Shown one piece after another: positions 53,926 through 62,201 of a DNA stretch of 64,000 nt (its first letter is position 1; each line of letters opens with the position of its first letter). Source of the stretch: Permianibacter sp046297695. GTDB taxonomy: Bacteria; Pseudomonadota; Gammaproteobacteria; Enterobacterales; Permianibacteraceae. The notes under the pieces are model-generated. The model saw only the letters and a list, made by a program, of their open reading frames with translations. It was not told the origin of the DNA and made no database searches. The position numbers and the translations under genes are program-made. The stretch lies in NCBI GenBank assembly GCA_046297695.1, contig JBKBHF010000014.1, positions 1 through 64,000 on the forward strand, given 5' to 3'.

Positions 53926-54561
53926 TCAGATGCCGGCGCCGCCCGGCAGACAGCTGCGCAGCATGTTCAGACCGACATCGCGCAGCCACTCGTTGAGCAA
54001 TTCTCGGTGTTCATCCGGGCGGGCGGCGGCGAAACCATGACCGGAACTCAGCAGGGTCTGGAACAGCCGGCAATATTCGATCAATTGTGGCCGCGGCAAC
54101 AGCGAGCCACGTTGTTGCAGCACATCGGCCCAGAACGCGGCCAGATCTTGCTGCAAGGCTTCGGTCAGTTCTTTCAGTTCCGGCACCCGATCGATCATCG
54201 GCTGCAACGAGTTCAACGACCAGCCGTCCACTTCCGCCGGGTACAGCGCGGCACTGACCTGCTCGAGCAGCACTGGCAAGGGCATTTGATCGGCGTCGAG
54301 TCGCCACAATTCGCAACGCGCCTGCAGACCGAGGCAGCGCTGTTCCAGCAATGAGTAAATGATGGCTTCCTTGGACGGGAAATACTGATACAACGAGGCG
54401 ATGTCGAGCCCGGCAGCCGCGGCCACCGCATTGGTGTTGAACGCCAGCAAGCCGTGCTGGCTGAGCAGCCGATCAGCGGCTTCCAGCAGGCGCTCAACGG
54501 TTTGGCGCGAGCGCGCCTGACGCGGCTGGCGACGGGGAAGTACGGCAGCAGTTCTGACCAC
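53926..54561 (-). CDS. TetR/AcrR family transcriptional regulator
   Basis: The 211-residue protein starts at a GTG with AAGGA nine bases upstream. The HTH reads QTVERLLEAADRLLSQHGLLAFNTNAVAAAAGLDIASLYQYFPSKEAIIYSLL, the standard TetR signature. The C-terminal ligand domain is not assignable. It lies two bases past the convergent M16 partner stop and has no divergent effector gene, so its target is unknown. Confidence 0.9.
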   Translation of the reverse strand: MVRTAAVLPRRQPRQARSRQTVERLLEAADRLLSQHGLLAFNTNAVAAAAGLDIASLYQYFPSKEAIIYSLLEQRCLGLQARCELWRLDADQMPLPVLLEQVSAALYPAEVDGWSLNSLQPMIDRVPELKELTEALQQDLAAFWADVLQQRGSLLPRPQLIEYCRLFQTLLSSGHGFAAARPDEHRELLNEWLRDVGLNMLRSCLPGGAGI

Positions 54562-54730
54562 GACAACGCATCCTTGCTCGAACCGGAAAGGGCACAGCGG
54601 CACAGGCTTGCAGTGTAGGCGAGGGTCGGCGACGGCAACTGCGAATTCCCCAGCAAGTGCCGGGATTGGCCGACAAACGGCCGCTACGACGCGGCAAAAC
54701 TGCGAAGGAATTCCGGTTTGGCGGTCGCGA

Positions 54731-55063
54731 TCAGCGCTGGCGGCGCTGTTTGGCCCACGCGCGTTGCCGCAGGGTAGCGTTCGGATCGAGCCGCAGCGGC
54801 CGGTAGATTTCGACCCGGTCGCCGGCCTGTACCGTCTGGTCCAGCGCCACCGGCCGCGACCAGATCCCGACCGGATTGACCGCCAGATCAAGCTCGGGGC
54901 AGCGTTCCAGCAAACCGGACTGCTGGATCACCGCCGCCACGGTAGCGCCCTGTGGCACGGTCAGCGCCAGCAACCACTGCCGGTCCGGCCGGGCATAGGC
55001 GAGCTCGACCGCCACCGTTGCCGGCACGGTCGCCGCACTTGTTTCAGTGGCCGCCGAGGCCAT
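54731..55063 (-). CDS. rnfH: RnfH family ubiquitin-like protein
   Basis: The 110-residue protein has the UPF0125/RnfH core: VELAYARPDRQWLLALTVPQGATVAAVIQQSG, VGIWSRPVALDQTVQAGDRVEIYRPLRLDP. A GGAG site lies six bases before the ATG. RnfH has a beta-grasp fold and is encoded beside ratA in most gammaproteobacteria; its role is unsettled. It overlaps ratA by 20 bases. Confidence 0.93.
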   Translation of the reverse strand: MASAATETSAATVPATVAVELAYARPDRQWLLALTVPQGATVAAVIQQSGLLERCPELDLAVNPVGIWSRPVALDQTVQAGDRVEIYRPLRLDPNATLRQRAWAKQRRQR

Positions 55064-55487
55064 AGAGGCTCCGGGCCCGGCCCTGAAAGGCATCCATCAA
55101 CGAATGCACCAGCTTCTGGAATGCCCCACCGAACGCCAGTCCGCCGATCAACGAGGCGAATTCAAAATCCACCGTCAGCGTCACCCGGCAGCCATGGCTG
55201 CCGAGCGGGACAAACTGCCAGGCGCCGTGCAACTGCTTGAACGGGCCATCGGCCAGCCGCATTTCGATATGGTGATGGGAGCGCCACTGATTGATGGTGG
55301 TGAAGGATTGCTTGAACGCCGCCTTGGCCAGGGTCAGCTTGGCGCGCATGCCATGCGGACTGCGATCGAGAATTTCCGCGGCGGCACATCCGGGCAAGAA
55401 CTCCGGGTAACGTTCGACATCATTGACCAGCGCGAACATTTGCTCGGCGCTGTACGGCACAATGGCTTCCCGGTGAACACGCGGCAT
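55044..55487 (-). CDS. ratA: RatA-type START-domain protein
   Basis: The 147-residue protein has the Coq10/START signature VPYSAEQMFALVNDVERYPEFLPGCAAAEIL and a final helix FQKLVHSLMDAFQGRARSLYG. E. coli RatA was described as blocking 70S ribosome assembly, while relatives bind coenzyme Q. It is divergent from smpB, and ratA-rnfH here keeps the E. coli order. Confidence 0.92.
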   Translation of the reverse strand: MPRVHREAIVPYSAEQMFALVNDVERYPEFLPGCAAAEILDRSPHGMRAKLTLAKAAFKQSFTTINQWRSHHHIEMRLADGPFKQLHGAWQFVPLGSHGCRVTLTVDFEFASLIGGLAFGGAFQKLVHSLMDAFQGRARSLYGLGGH

Positions 55488-55556
55488 GACGGCAGAAAAA
55501 AGCGGGGAACGGGCTGCGAATGCTAGCACAGCCCTGCCCTTCCCGGCCGGCACCGC

Positions 55557-55562
55557 TATAAT
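55557..55562 (+). promoter_or_regulatory. -10 box of smpB
   Basis: A perfect TATAAT lies 57 bases before the smpB ATG. The -35 region is weak. On the other strand TAGCAT (55525-55520) is a possible -10 for ratA. Confidence 0.5.
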
Positions 55563-55618
55563 GTCCGCCCTTTTGGCCGGCGCCGATGTCGGCCCCGCAT
55601 TTCCGGTAATCCAGCCTC

Positions 55619-56101
55619 ATGGCGAAAGACAAAGAGCAGAAACCCGGCGATGCCACCATCGCCAGCAACCGTCGCGCGACGTTCGATTACTTCATCGAAC
55701 AGCGCACGGAAGCCGGCATTGTCCTGCAGGGCTGGGAAGTCAAATCCCTGCGTGCCGGCAAAGCCAACCTGACCGACAGCTACGTCATGTTCAAGAATGG
55801 CGAAGCGTTTCTGATCGGCGCGCAGATCATGCCGCTGCTGTCGGCCTCGACCCACGTCGTGCCGGACCCGACCGCCACCCGCAAACTGCTGCTGAACAAA
55901 AGCGAGATCGGTAAATTCCAGCAAGCCGTCGCCGCCAAAGGCTACACCGTCGTTGCGCTGTCGCTGTACTGGAAAAACAACAAGGTCAAAGTCAGCCTCG
56001 GCCTTGCCAAAGGCAAGCAAGCGCACGACAAGCGCGACACCACCAAAGAACGGGAATGGCAGCGCGAGAAAGAGCGCACCATGAAAAAGCACGTGCGCTG
56101 A
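55619..56101 (+). CDS. smpB: SsrA-binding protein SmpB
   Basis: The 160-residue protein has the SmpB core: NRRATFDYFIEQRTEAGIVLQGWEVKSLRAGKANL, then SYVMFKNGEAFLIGAQI, GKAFL-type beta-barrel segments, and the basic tail KGKQAHDKRDTTKEREWQREKER. SmpB binds tmRNA and places it in stalled ribosomes. The partner gene ssrA lies 5.4 kb to the right. Confidence 0.97.
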   Translation: MAKDKEQKPGDATIASNRRATFDYFIEQRTEAGIVLQGWEVKSLRAGKANLTDSYVMFKNGEAFLIGAQIMPLLSASTHVVPDPTATRKLLLNKSEIGKFQQAVAAKGYTVVALSLYWKNNKVKVSLGLAKGKQAHDKRDTTKEREWQREKERTMKKHVR

Positions 56102-56274
56102 CCGGCGCACTGGCCCCGGCCCGGATCGCGGCACCTTTGCCATTGGCACGCGCAAGCAGACTGCTCGGTCGCATCGCTGCGTGCTTGCTGGCGGCTGCCT
56201 GTCAAAACTACCACTCGACAGTCAGCCGGATGGCGCGCTATACCCCGTCCATGCGCCGTCACGGACTGCCTGCC

Positions 56275-57438
56275 ATGCCCCATTCGTTTATCCAACACCG
56301 CCGCGCCTGCCATGGCGTCGCCGTCGCTGCCCTGTTTGCATTCTGCGCCAGCGTCGACGCCGCGCCAAACGAAACCGGTCTTGCTGAAACCAGCCTTTCC
56401 GAAACCAAGCTTACGGAAAGCCGCAGCAACGAACCGGCGCAAACATTGAGCCCTGCCGAGCTGCGCGCACTGCTGGCCGCACCGGCGGCGCTCGCCTACC
56501 AGCAACAGCTGCAGGCGCTGATCACACGCGGCCGTTATGACGGCGAGCTCGATGCGCTCATCAGTGACCCGCAGCTGCCGACCGCAAGCAAGGAATGGCT
56601 GCTGCACGAGCTGGTGCTGATCCTGCGCACACAGCCCGCGACGGATGCCGGCCGGCAGTTGCTGCAGCGCGTGCAGCAGCTGCCGAGCCGGACCTTGCTC
56701 TGGCACGATTTTGAAGGCCGCCAACGCGCGCTGCCGTTGGTGCCGCTGGCGCGCGCCGCCAGCGGCACTGAACAGCACTGGCAGATTCAGGAACGGGTGC
56801 GACAGCTCAACCAGATCGCGACCGTGATGGCGCTGCAGACCGCCATCACGCAATGGCCGAGCCTGAGTACGATTGACCAGCAAGCCTGGCGGCAGGTGCT
56901 GCACCAACATCCGGCACGTTGGCAGCCGCTGTTGCTGCAGCTGGACGCCGTCGCGTCATGGCACAGCGCGCCCGAACTGGCCGTCGCCGCAGCCCGTCAC
57001 GATGCCGCGTTTCTGGCAGCGGTGCTGCAACACGGCGACGCGGCCGACGCCAGCGCGCTGTTGGCCGAATGGAATGCACGCCCTGCCCGCGCGGACGACT
57101 GGCAATGGTTGTCGATCGCCTTGGCGCGACCTGCCTTGCGCTCACAAGCCTGGTTCGGCATCGGCAAACGCAGCAGCGACGATCCGGCCGCCGCGGCGCG
57201 CATCGAAACGGCCGTGGCGCAGGGCGATCGCGACGCCACGGCCGCCTGGGTAAACGCACGCGGCGACGCTACAGTGACCAGCCTGCAAAGGCAGCTCTAC
57301 AGCCGCGCCCTGCCCGCCCAGCAGGCTGCGGTGTTCGGCTTGCGCCTGCTCGGCACACCGGCCGCGCAGGCCGCGTTGCGCGCCGCCCAACACGATCCGC
57401 GCTTGCCTGCCTCTCTGCGCAAGGAGCTGCAGCCATGA
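56275..57438 (+). CDS. Secreted helical protein of unknown function, coupled to the M14 carboxypeptidase
   Basis: The 387-residue protein has a signal peptide (HGVAVAALFAFCASVDAAPN) near its start; ATGs at 56230 and 56251 would lengthen it. The mature part is rich in Ala, Leu, Gln and Arg with recurring helix pairs (YDGELDALISDPQLPTASKEWLL, YSRALPAQQAAVFGLRLLGTPAAQAALRAAQ) that look like HEAT-type repeats. No family is recognised. Its stop overlaps the start of the next gene (ATGA), so it is made with the carboxypeptidase and may help it as chaperone, inhibitor or partner. Confidence 0.65.
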   Translation: MPHSFIQHRRACHGVAVAALFAFCASVDAAPNETGLAETSLSETKLTESRSNEPAQTLSPAELRALLAAPAALAYQQQLQALITRGRYDGELDALISDPQLPTASKEWLLHELVLILRTQPATDAGRQLLQRVQQLPSRTLLWHDFEGRQRALPLVPLARAASGTEQHWQIQERVRQLNQIATVMALQTAITQWPSLSTIDQQAWRQVLHQHPARWQPLLLQLDAVASWHSAPELAVAAARHDAAFLAAVLQHGDAADASALLAEWNARPARADDWQWLSIALARPALRSQAWFGIGKRSSDDPAAAARIETAVAQGDRDATAAWVNARGDATVTSLQRQLYSRALPAQQAAVFGLRLLGTPAAQAALRAAQHDPRLPASLRKELQP

Positions 57439-59591
57439 GTCGCTCATCGCGCTACCGTTTGCCGCTCGTGTTGACCGCGCTAACCATAGGCGCCAGCCAC
57501 TTTTCGCCTGTCGCTGGCGTCGCGCACGCGACCCAACAGCAATACACCGAGCAGCCCGCCGGCGCCAACAGCGTGGCGCTCGGTTACCCGGTGCCGCTGC
57601 CGATCGACTCGCTGACGCCGGTCGCCGGTTTTCGCAGCTACGCCAGTTTGCACGCACGCCACCAGCAGCTCGCCATCGACAGCGACAACGCCGTTGGCGA
57701 GATCATCGGTGAAACCCAGCAGCAACGGCCGATCTGGGCCTATGTGCTCAGTGACAGTGACGCTGCCACCAGCGAAGGCTTCATCCGCGAAGCCGGCGTA
57801 CTGCAAAACGGCGGCATCCACGCGCGCGAATGGCAAAGCCCGGAAGTGCTGACCGGTATCTTTGAGACGCTGATCAACAACGAAACCGATGCCGGTCTGC
57901 ACCAATACCTGCTGGAAAATACCCGCATCGTGCTGATCCCGGTGCTGAACATCGACGGCTTTCTGCAGACCCAACGCTACCCGGATCGCTTCATGCGCTC
58001 CACCTATGCGGGCGATCCCAGCAACTGGCCGCGTGATGGCCGGATGCGGCGCAAGAACATGCGCAACGTCGATGACGATCTGGCCAGCGAATCCGACAAC
58101 CTTTTTGGTATCGATCTGAACCGCAACAATGCACCGTGGTGGGCCAGCAGCAACCGCTCATCCGGCAACCCCGGCTCGCTGGTATACCACGGCAGCAGCC
58201 CAGCATCCGAGCCAGAAACGCAGGCATTGCAACAAGCCCTGATGCTGCTCGATGGCGAGCCGGTGCGGCTCTATATCGACACCCACAGTTTCAGCAAACT
58301 GTATTACCTGTCGCGCAATGGCAATGCGCGACGCGATACGCTGGCGTTGACGCTCGGCCAGCAAATGGCGGCCGCCACCGGCAACAGCTACAACGTCTCG
58401 CCCGATCCCATCAATAGCGGCATCGGCAGCACCGACGAATACTTCACCTACGAGCATCAGGCGCTGTCATACACCCTCGAAATCGAGCCACGCGACAGCA
58501 GTGCCGAATACGGCGGTTTCGGTGTCAGCCATGACGGCTTCATTCTTCCGGCCAACCAGATCGAACGCGTCCGCACCGAACTGACCCGCGCCGCGCTGCT
58601 CGGTTATTACAAGCAGGCCGGCGCGCCGACACTGATTCAGGCGCAAGTCCGAGATACCGAGACCGACAGTGTGTTGGCAAGTCTCAACTGGGCCGCCCAA
58701 TCGAGCAGCACCCGGACGAAAACCAGCAGCGACAGTCGCGCCTGGCAAAGCGGCGCCAGCTACCGCCTGGTGCTCGACTTCAACAAACCGATGCGGGTGC
58801 GCAATGAACAAGGCGACATCATCAACTACCGCGGCCAGTCGGTGACGCTGGCACCGCGTCTGCGGCTGTTGGCACAGCAAAGCGATGGCAGCCTGCTGGT
58901 TGCCGATCTGGACAGCAGCAGCGCCGGCTGGTGCCAGGGCGCAAGCTGTCGCCGCTACGACAGCGATCGCTTTGAAACCACGTTCAACTGGCCAGCGGGC
59001 TGGGATGCCGGCAGTCTGGTCAATGTTCGTTTGCAGGTGGCGGTCAGTGATTTTGCCGGCAACGGCCTCGACGCCAACCCCGCCACCGTGATGCACTGGC
59101 AAGACGGCGCCTGGCGAGACTACGAAGACGAATTTGCCGTCAGTGGCGACAGTGGCGGTGCCGATCAGCAACTGCTTTTGATCCGCAGCGGCGAACCGCC
59201 GGTGTACAACGGCGGCATTTCGGTGCCGACATTGCGCGCCGGCCAGGCGTTTGATTATCAGTTTGCCAGCAACGCCTTCACCGACCCGGAAGGCGGCGCC
59301 TTGACCTATGAACTGCGCTCCGATCCGTCACCGCTGCCGTCGTGGTTGCAGTTTGATGCCGCCAATCGCCGGCTCAGTGGCACCCCACCCAACGCCGGCA
59401 GCGTATCGGCGCAAATCGTCGCGCGCGACGCCGATGGCAATATCGCAGTGGCACCGCTGACACTGACCATCACGGCAGCCGATAGCGGAGGCGGTAGCGG
59501 TGGCGGCGCCGCAGGTTTCGGTGCTGTCATGCTGCTATCGCTGGCACTGGCGCGACTACAACTACTGCGAAGCCAAAGGCAACGGAAATGA
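57435..59591 (+). CDS. Secreted M14 zinc carboxypeptidase with cadherin-like domain and GlyGly-CTERM tail
   Basis: The 718-residue protein has a signal peptide and an AAGGAG ribosome site. The M14 domain carries zinc ligands His129 and Glu132 (GGIHAREWQSPE), the arginine and asparagine block FGIDLNRNNAPWW, the later ligand DTHSFSKLYY and the catalytic Glu in YTLEIEPRD. Around residues 600-680 a dystroglycan/He_PIG domain follows (FTDPEGGALTYEL to LSGTPPNAGSVSAQIV). The end is a glycine-rich stretch, a hydrophobic helix and RSQRQRK, a GlyGly-CTERM signal cut by rhombosortase. It is probably released or surface-attached by type II secretion. Confidence 0.9.
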   Translation: MSRSSRYRLPLVLTALTIGASHFSPVAGVAHATQQQYTEQPAGANSVALGYPVPLPIDSLTPVAGFRSYASLHARHQQLAIDSDNAVGEIIGETQQQRPIWAYVLSDSDAATSEGFIREAGVLQNGGIHAREWQSPEVLTGIFETLINNETDAGLHQYLLENTRIVLIPVLNIDGFLQTQRYPDRFMRSTYAGDPSNWPRDGRMRRKNMRNVDDDLASESDNLFGIDLNRNNAPWWASSNRSSGNPGSLVYHGSSPASEPETQALQQALMLLDGEPVRLYIDTHSFSKLYYLSRNGNARRDTLALTLGQQMAAATGNSYNVSPDPINSGIGSTDEYFTYEHQALSYTLEIEPRDSSAEYGGFGVSHDGFILPANQIERVRTELTRAALLGYYKQAGAPTLIQAQVRDTETDSVLASLNWAAQSSSTRTKTSSDSRAWQSGASYRLVLDFNKPMRVRNEQGDIINYRGQSVTLAPRLRLLAQQSDGSLLVADLDSSSAGWCQGASCRRYDSDRFETTFNWPAGWDAGSLVNVRLQVAVSDFAGNGLDANPATVMHWQDGAWRDYEDEFAVSGDSGGADQQLLLIRSGEPPVYNGGISVPTLRAGQAFDYQFASNAFTDPEGGALTYELRSDPSPLPSWLQFDAANRRLSGTPPNAGSVSAQIVARDADGNIAVAPLTLTITAADSGGGSGGGAAGFGAVMLLSLALARLQLLRSQRQRK

Positions 59592-59595
59592 CGGA

Positions 59596-59629
59596 CAGCA
59601 AAACGGGGGCAAGCGCCCCCGTTTTGCTG
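59596..59629. terminator. Bidirectional terminator between the carboxypeptidase and traT-like genes
   Basis: Two perfect 15-base arms, CAGCAAAACGGGGGC and its complement, enclose a four-base loop. A and T runs on the two sides serve both converging transcripts. Confidence 0.88.
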
Positions 59630-59666
59630 ACTGCTGTATTCGCGTTTGTCCGCGAACACGGCGGCG

Positions 59667-60464
59667 CTAGAACATGCCGGCCAACACCCGCGCCAGTTTC
59701 TCGCGCACGATCGGCGCGGCATCGGCCCAATCGAGATTGACCTGATTGGCAACACTGAGAATGCGGGTCTGGTAACGGCGCTGCGGCACATCGCGTGACC
59801 AGAAGCTGACCGTCTCACCGGAGTCACCTTGTTGCAGATGGTGCTCGGCTTCTTCCCGCACCAAGGCATCGCCATCCTCGATGCGCTCGCTGATCTGGAT
59901 ATCCGTCAACACGGTGTAATAGACGTCTTTCACCAGCGCGTTGGCGGTCCATTCGGTGACGCCAATGATCAGCGCAGCGGCCAACAGCTTCTCGACATCC
60001 TTGCGGTGGATATTGCCGCCGTAGACCACATGGACGCCGCCATGCACATGACCGTGATCGTAGCCGTCAACGACGACAGGCTCCGTGGTCATCGGCTCGG
60101 CATCGTCAATCGGCAGGCTGTGATCGAACTCGGCCAGCAGCGCGCCCGGATGCTCCTTGGCCACCGACAACACGTTGGCTTGCAACCAGAAATGCGCCTG
60201 CTGCGGATCGCTGACGATGCGATAGCCACGCTTCTCGATGGCCGCCGTGATGTCCTGCTGCAAATCAAATGACGGCTCGCTGGAGCTGTTGCGCACCTGC
60301 ACAAACACAGTGCGCTGTTCCGGCTCGACCGGCGTCATCATGATGCTGGCGCTCATCCGTGTTTGCACATCGAGTTCGCGTTTGTTCACCGCGGTGTGCA
60401 TCGCGGTGCAGCCGCTCAGCAGCGCCACGGCGACCAGCACCAGCATTCGCATGGGCTTTATCAT
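59667..60464 (-). CDS. TraT-like outer-membrane lipoprotein, His-rich paralogue
   Basis: The 265-residue protein has a lipobox LSGC and the TraT family start TAMHTAVNKRELDVQTRMSASI. In TraT the centre is a glycine-zipper; here it is a His-rich run DGYDHGHVHGGVHVVYGG followed by LLAAALIIGVTEWTANALVKDVYYTVLTDIQI. The end YQTRILSVANQVNLDW and LARVLAGMF matches its upstream neighbour. Plasmid TraT blocks conjugation and complement; chromosomal members have no known role. It follows its paralogue by 35 bases. Confidence 0.85.
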   Translation of the reverse strand: MIKPMRMLVLVAVALLSGCTAMHTAVNKRELDVQTRMSASIMMTPVEPEQRTVFVQVRNSSSEPSFDLQQDITAAIEKRGYRIVSDPQQAHFWLQANVLSVAKEHPGALLAEFDHSLPIDDAEPMTTEPVVVDGYDHGHVHGGVHVVYGGNIHRKDVEKLLAAALIIGVTEWTANALVKDVYYTVLTDIQISERIEDGDALVREEAEHHLQQGDSGETVSFWSRDVPQRRYQTRILSVANQVNLDWADAAPIVREKLARVLAGMF

Positions 60465-60499
60465 GTTCTACCCTGTTCCGGCTTCGGTACGTCAATCAG

Positions 60500-61237
60500 T
60501 CAGAACATGCCGGCAATGGCACGGGCAAGGCCGGCGCGCAAACTCGGTGCCGCTTCTTCCCATTTCAGATTGACCTGGTTGGCGTAGCTCATGACCCGGG
60601 TCTGGTATTTGCGCTGATCGGTTTCACGCTGATACGTCGAAACGGTATCGCCGCTGGTCCCTTGGCGCAGCTTGTGCTCGCTGTCTTCACTGACCACGCC
60701 ACCGGGCAACCGCTCCATGACCTGAATGTCGGTGATCACGCTGTAATACACATCCTTGACCATCGCATCGACGACCGTGCCGGCAACCGCGCCGACCACA
60801 ATCGCCCCCGCCGCATTGGCACCACTGCTGCCGCCGCTGGCGCGGTGCAGCGCGTAACCGGTGACCGCACCGCCGGCAACACCAGGGCCGGCCGCGAGTG
60901 CATGATCGGCATCACGTGCATTGGTCTTGCCGACTTGCAGCACATTGGCCTGCAGCCAGTAATTGGCTCGTTTCGGGCTGTCGATCACCTGGTAACCACG
61001 CGCGGTCAGCATCGCCACCACGTCCGGGCGCAAATCGAATTCCGGCTTGTCCGACGTATTGCGGATATCGACGTAGACCGTGCGCTGCTCCGGCTCGACC
61101 GGATCGAGAAAAATCGACGCACTCATCTTGGTCTGGACATCGAGATCCTTTTTCGCGATGGCGGTATGCATCGCCCCGCAACCCGCCAACAGACTTGCCG
61201 CGCCGACCAACGCGGCCATCATTGCCACCCGTTTCAT
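60500..61237 (-). CDS. TraT family outer-membrane lipoprotein
   Basis: The 245-residue protein has a lipobox LAGC and MHTAIAKKDLDVQTKMSASIFLDP, the TraT signature. A glycine-rich membrane-inserting part follows (GPGVAGGAVTGYAL and GAIVVGAVAGTVVDAMVKDVYYSVITDIQV), as in plasmid TraT. An AAGGAG site lies six bases before the ATG. It is the first of two tandem family members. Its promoter must lie in the 265-base region shared with the divergent ssrA, next to a 14-base tandem repeat. Confidence 0.9.
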   Translation of the reverse strand: MKRVAMMAALVGAASLLAGCGAMHTAIAKKDLDVQTKMSASIFLDPVEPEQRTVYVDIRNTSDKPEFDLRPDVVAMLTARGYQVIDSPKRANYWLQANVLQVGKTNARDADHALAAGPGVAGGAVTGYALHRASGGSSGANAAGAIVVGAVAGTVVDAMVKDVYYSVITDIQVMERLPGGVVSEDSEHKLRQGTSGDTVSTYQRETDQRKYQTRVMSYANQVNLKWEEAAPSLRAGLARAIAGMF

Positions 61238-61322
61238 ACTGACTCCTTGCCTGGAAAACACTGCCTCAATACCCGCCATGCTGACGCCGGTCATCTGAAT
61301 TCTGGCTGAACCGTGCCAGCCC

Positions 61323-61378
61323 TACTGAGTCGGGCCTGCTGAGTCTGGTCTACTGAATCGGGCCAGCTGAATCAATCC
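61323..61378. repeat. Degenerate 14-base tandem repeat, four copies
   Basis: TACTGAGTCGGGCC, TGCTGAGTCTGGTC, TACTGAATCGGGCC and AGCTGAATCAATCC follow one another exactly at 14-base steps between traT and ssrA. The shared core is CTGARTC. Confidence 0.75.
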
Positions 61379-61462
61379 AGCTCGGCCGGGCCAGCTTGCA
61401 CGCCATTGCCATGGCGTTTCACCCGCCACCATGAAATAATCTGCCGGTCCGCGTGAGGTTGG

Positions 61463-61493
61463 CTTGAACCACGACAAACCCGCCCCATCTAAC
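61463..61493 (+). promoter_or_regulatory. Promoter of ssrA with sigma-32-like and sigma-70-like elements
   Basis: CTTGAA is followed after 14 bases by CCCCATCT, the same spacing and pattern as the groESL heat-shock promoter. A sigma-70 reading is also possible: TTGAAC, 18 bases, TCTAAC, ending 10 bases before the mature 5' end. Confidence 0.6.
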
Positions 61494-61502
61494 GGATGAC
61501 TT

Positions 61503-61854
61503 GGGGACGATATGGCTTCGACGGCGATATCAATGACCTAGGTGCATGCCGAGGCGGCAACAGGACCTCGTACCCACTCTGTTGCACTTTATAGTTGCCA
61601 ACGACGACAACTACGCTCTGGCCGCCTAAGGCCAGACTGCAAATCGCGAGATGCCTCTGGTAGCGAAGCGCAGTCATTCACAGAGGATAAGGTGGACAGT
61701 GCGCCCGACGCTGTCGCTCGAAAACCGACTGGGCTCGTGTGTCAGTAGCCTGTGCGTTGGCGCCTGACACGCTAAATCAAACAACTGCACTAAGCATGTA
61801 GTACCGAAGTCGGCGAATTGTCGGACGCGGGTTCAATTCCCGCCGTCTCCACCA
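61503..61854 (+). ncRNA. ssrA: Transfer-messenger RNA (tmRNA)
   Basis: The 352-base RNA begins GGGGACGATATGGCTTCGACG and ends GTTCAATTCCCGCCGTCTCCACCA. Its ends pair into a tRNA-like acceptor stem with encoded CCA and a normal T-loop. The tag frame starts at the GCC resume codon at 61597 and reads ANDDNYALAA-stop, so the added tag is AANDDNYALAA. tmRNA with SmpB frees stalled ribosomes and marks the product for proteolysis. The 3' end is a common integration site for genomic islands, and accessory genes follow. Confidence 0.97.
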
Positions 61855-61863
61855 ATAACAAAA

Positions 61864-61891
61864 CCCCAACCGTTCTCGGTTGGGGCTTTTT
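61864..61891 (+). terminator. Terminator of ssrA
   Basis: CCCCAACCG, loop ttct, CGGTTGGGG and a run of five T form a classic Rho-independent terminator nine bases after the tmRNA 3' end. Confidence 0.92.
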
Positions 61892-62141
61892 CTTGTCTGT
61901 TTGCGCCGGTTCCCGCGTATTGCTGGGGGTTCCTGCGGAAGCCTGCGGACTTCTCCAACCGCCTGAATTGGCCGTTCCGGGCCACATTTCACTCTCTCCT
62001 GGCCATTCCTCGCTCCGACCTCGCTCCCTGAAACTGGCCCGAAGTCCGCAAAGACCATAAGTCAGCGCTATACAGATCAAATAGTTACGCGCGGACGAAT
62101 CAAGCGGTTGGATTGCAGCATCGGGGAGCAAAGGAAACCCC
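61892..62141. other. Non-coding gap right of ssrA, no gene recognised
   Basis: No credible gene or RNA is seen. Open frames here on the - strand run through the tmRNA and are antisense artefacts. The stretch may hold the junction of an integrated element, but no repeat of the tmRNA 3' end occurs in the rest of the window. Confidence 0.5.
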
Positions 62142-62180
62142 GTAGTTGTGTTTTGTCGGTATATATTGACAACTACCGAC
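62142..62180. promoter_or_regulatory. Nested inverted repeats upstream of abiE genes, candidate AbiEi operator
   Basis: GTAGTTGT (62142-62149) pairs with ACAACTAC (62169-62176), and GTCGGTA (62155-62161) pairs with TACCGAC (62174-62180). A TATATT -10-like box lies at 62162-62167 between the arms. AbiEi antitoxins are known to repress their own promoter by binding inverted repeats. Confidence 0.55.
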
Positions 62181-62201
62181 GTAATGCAACATCATGGCGG
62201 C

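Noticed and set aside
61777..62131. Two leftward open frames with phrases such as VETAGIEPA and RRRELNPRP
   Set aside because: They run antisense through the tmRNA T-loop and CCA end. Such phrases are well-known false proteins produced by the complement of tRNA-like 3' ends.
61503..62201. Direct repeat of the ssrA 3' end as an island boundary
   Set aside because: No second copy of the T-arm/acceptor sequence was seen in the remaining 2 kb, so an attachment repeat cannot be claimed here.
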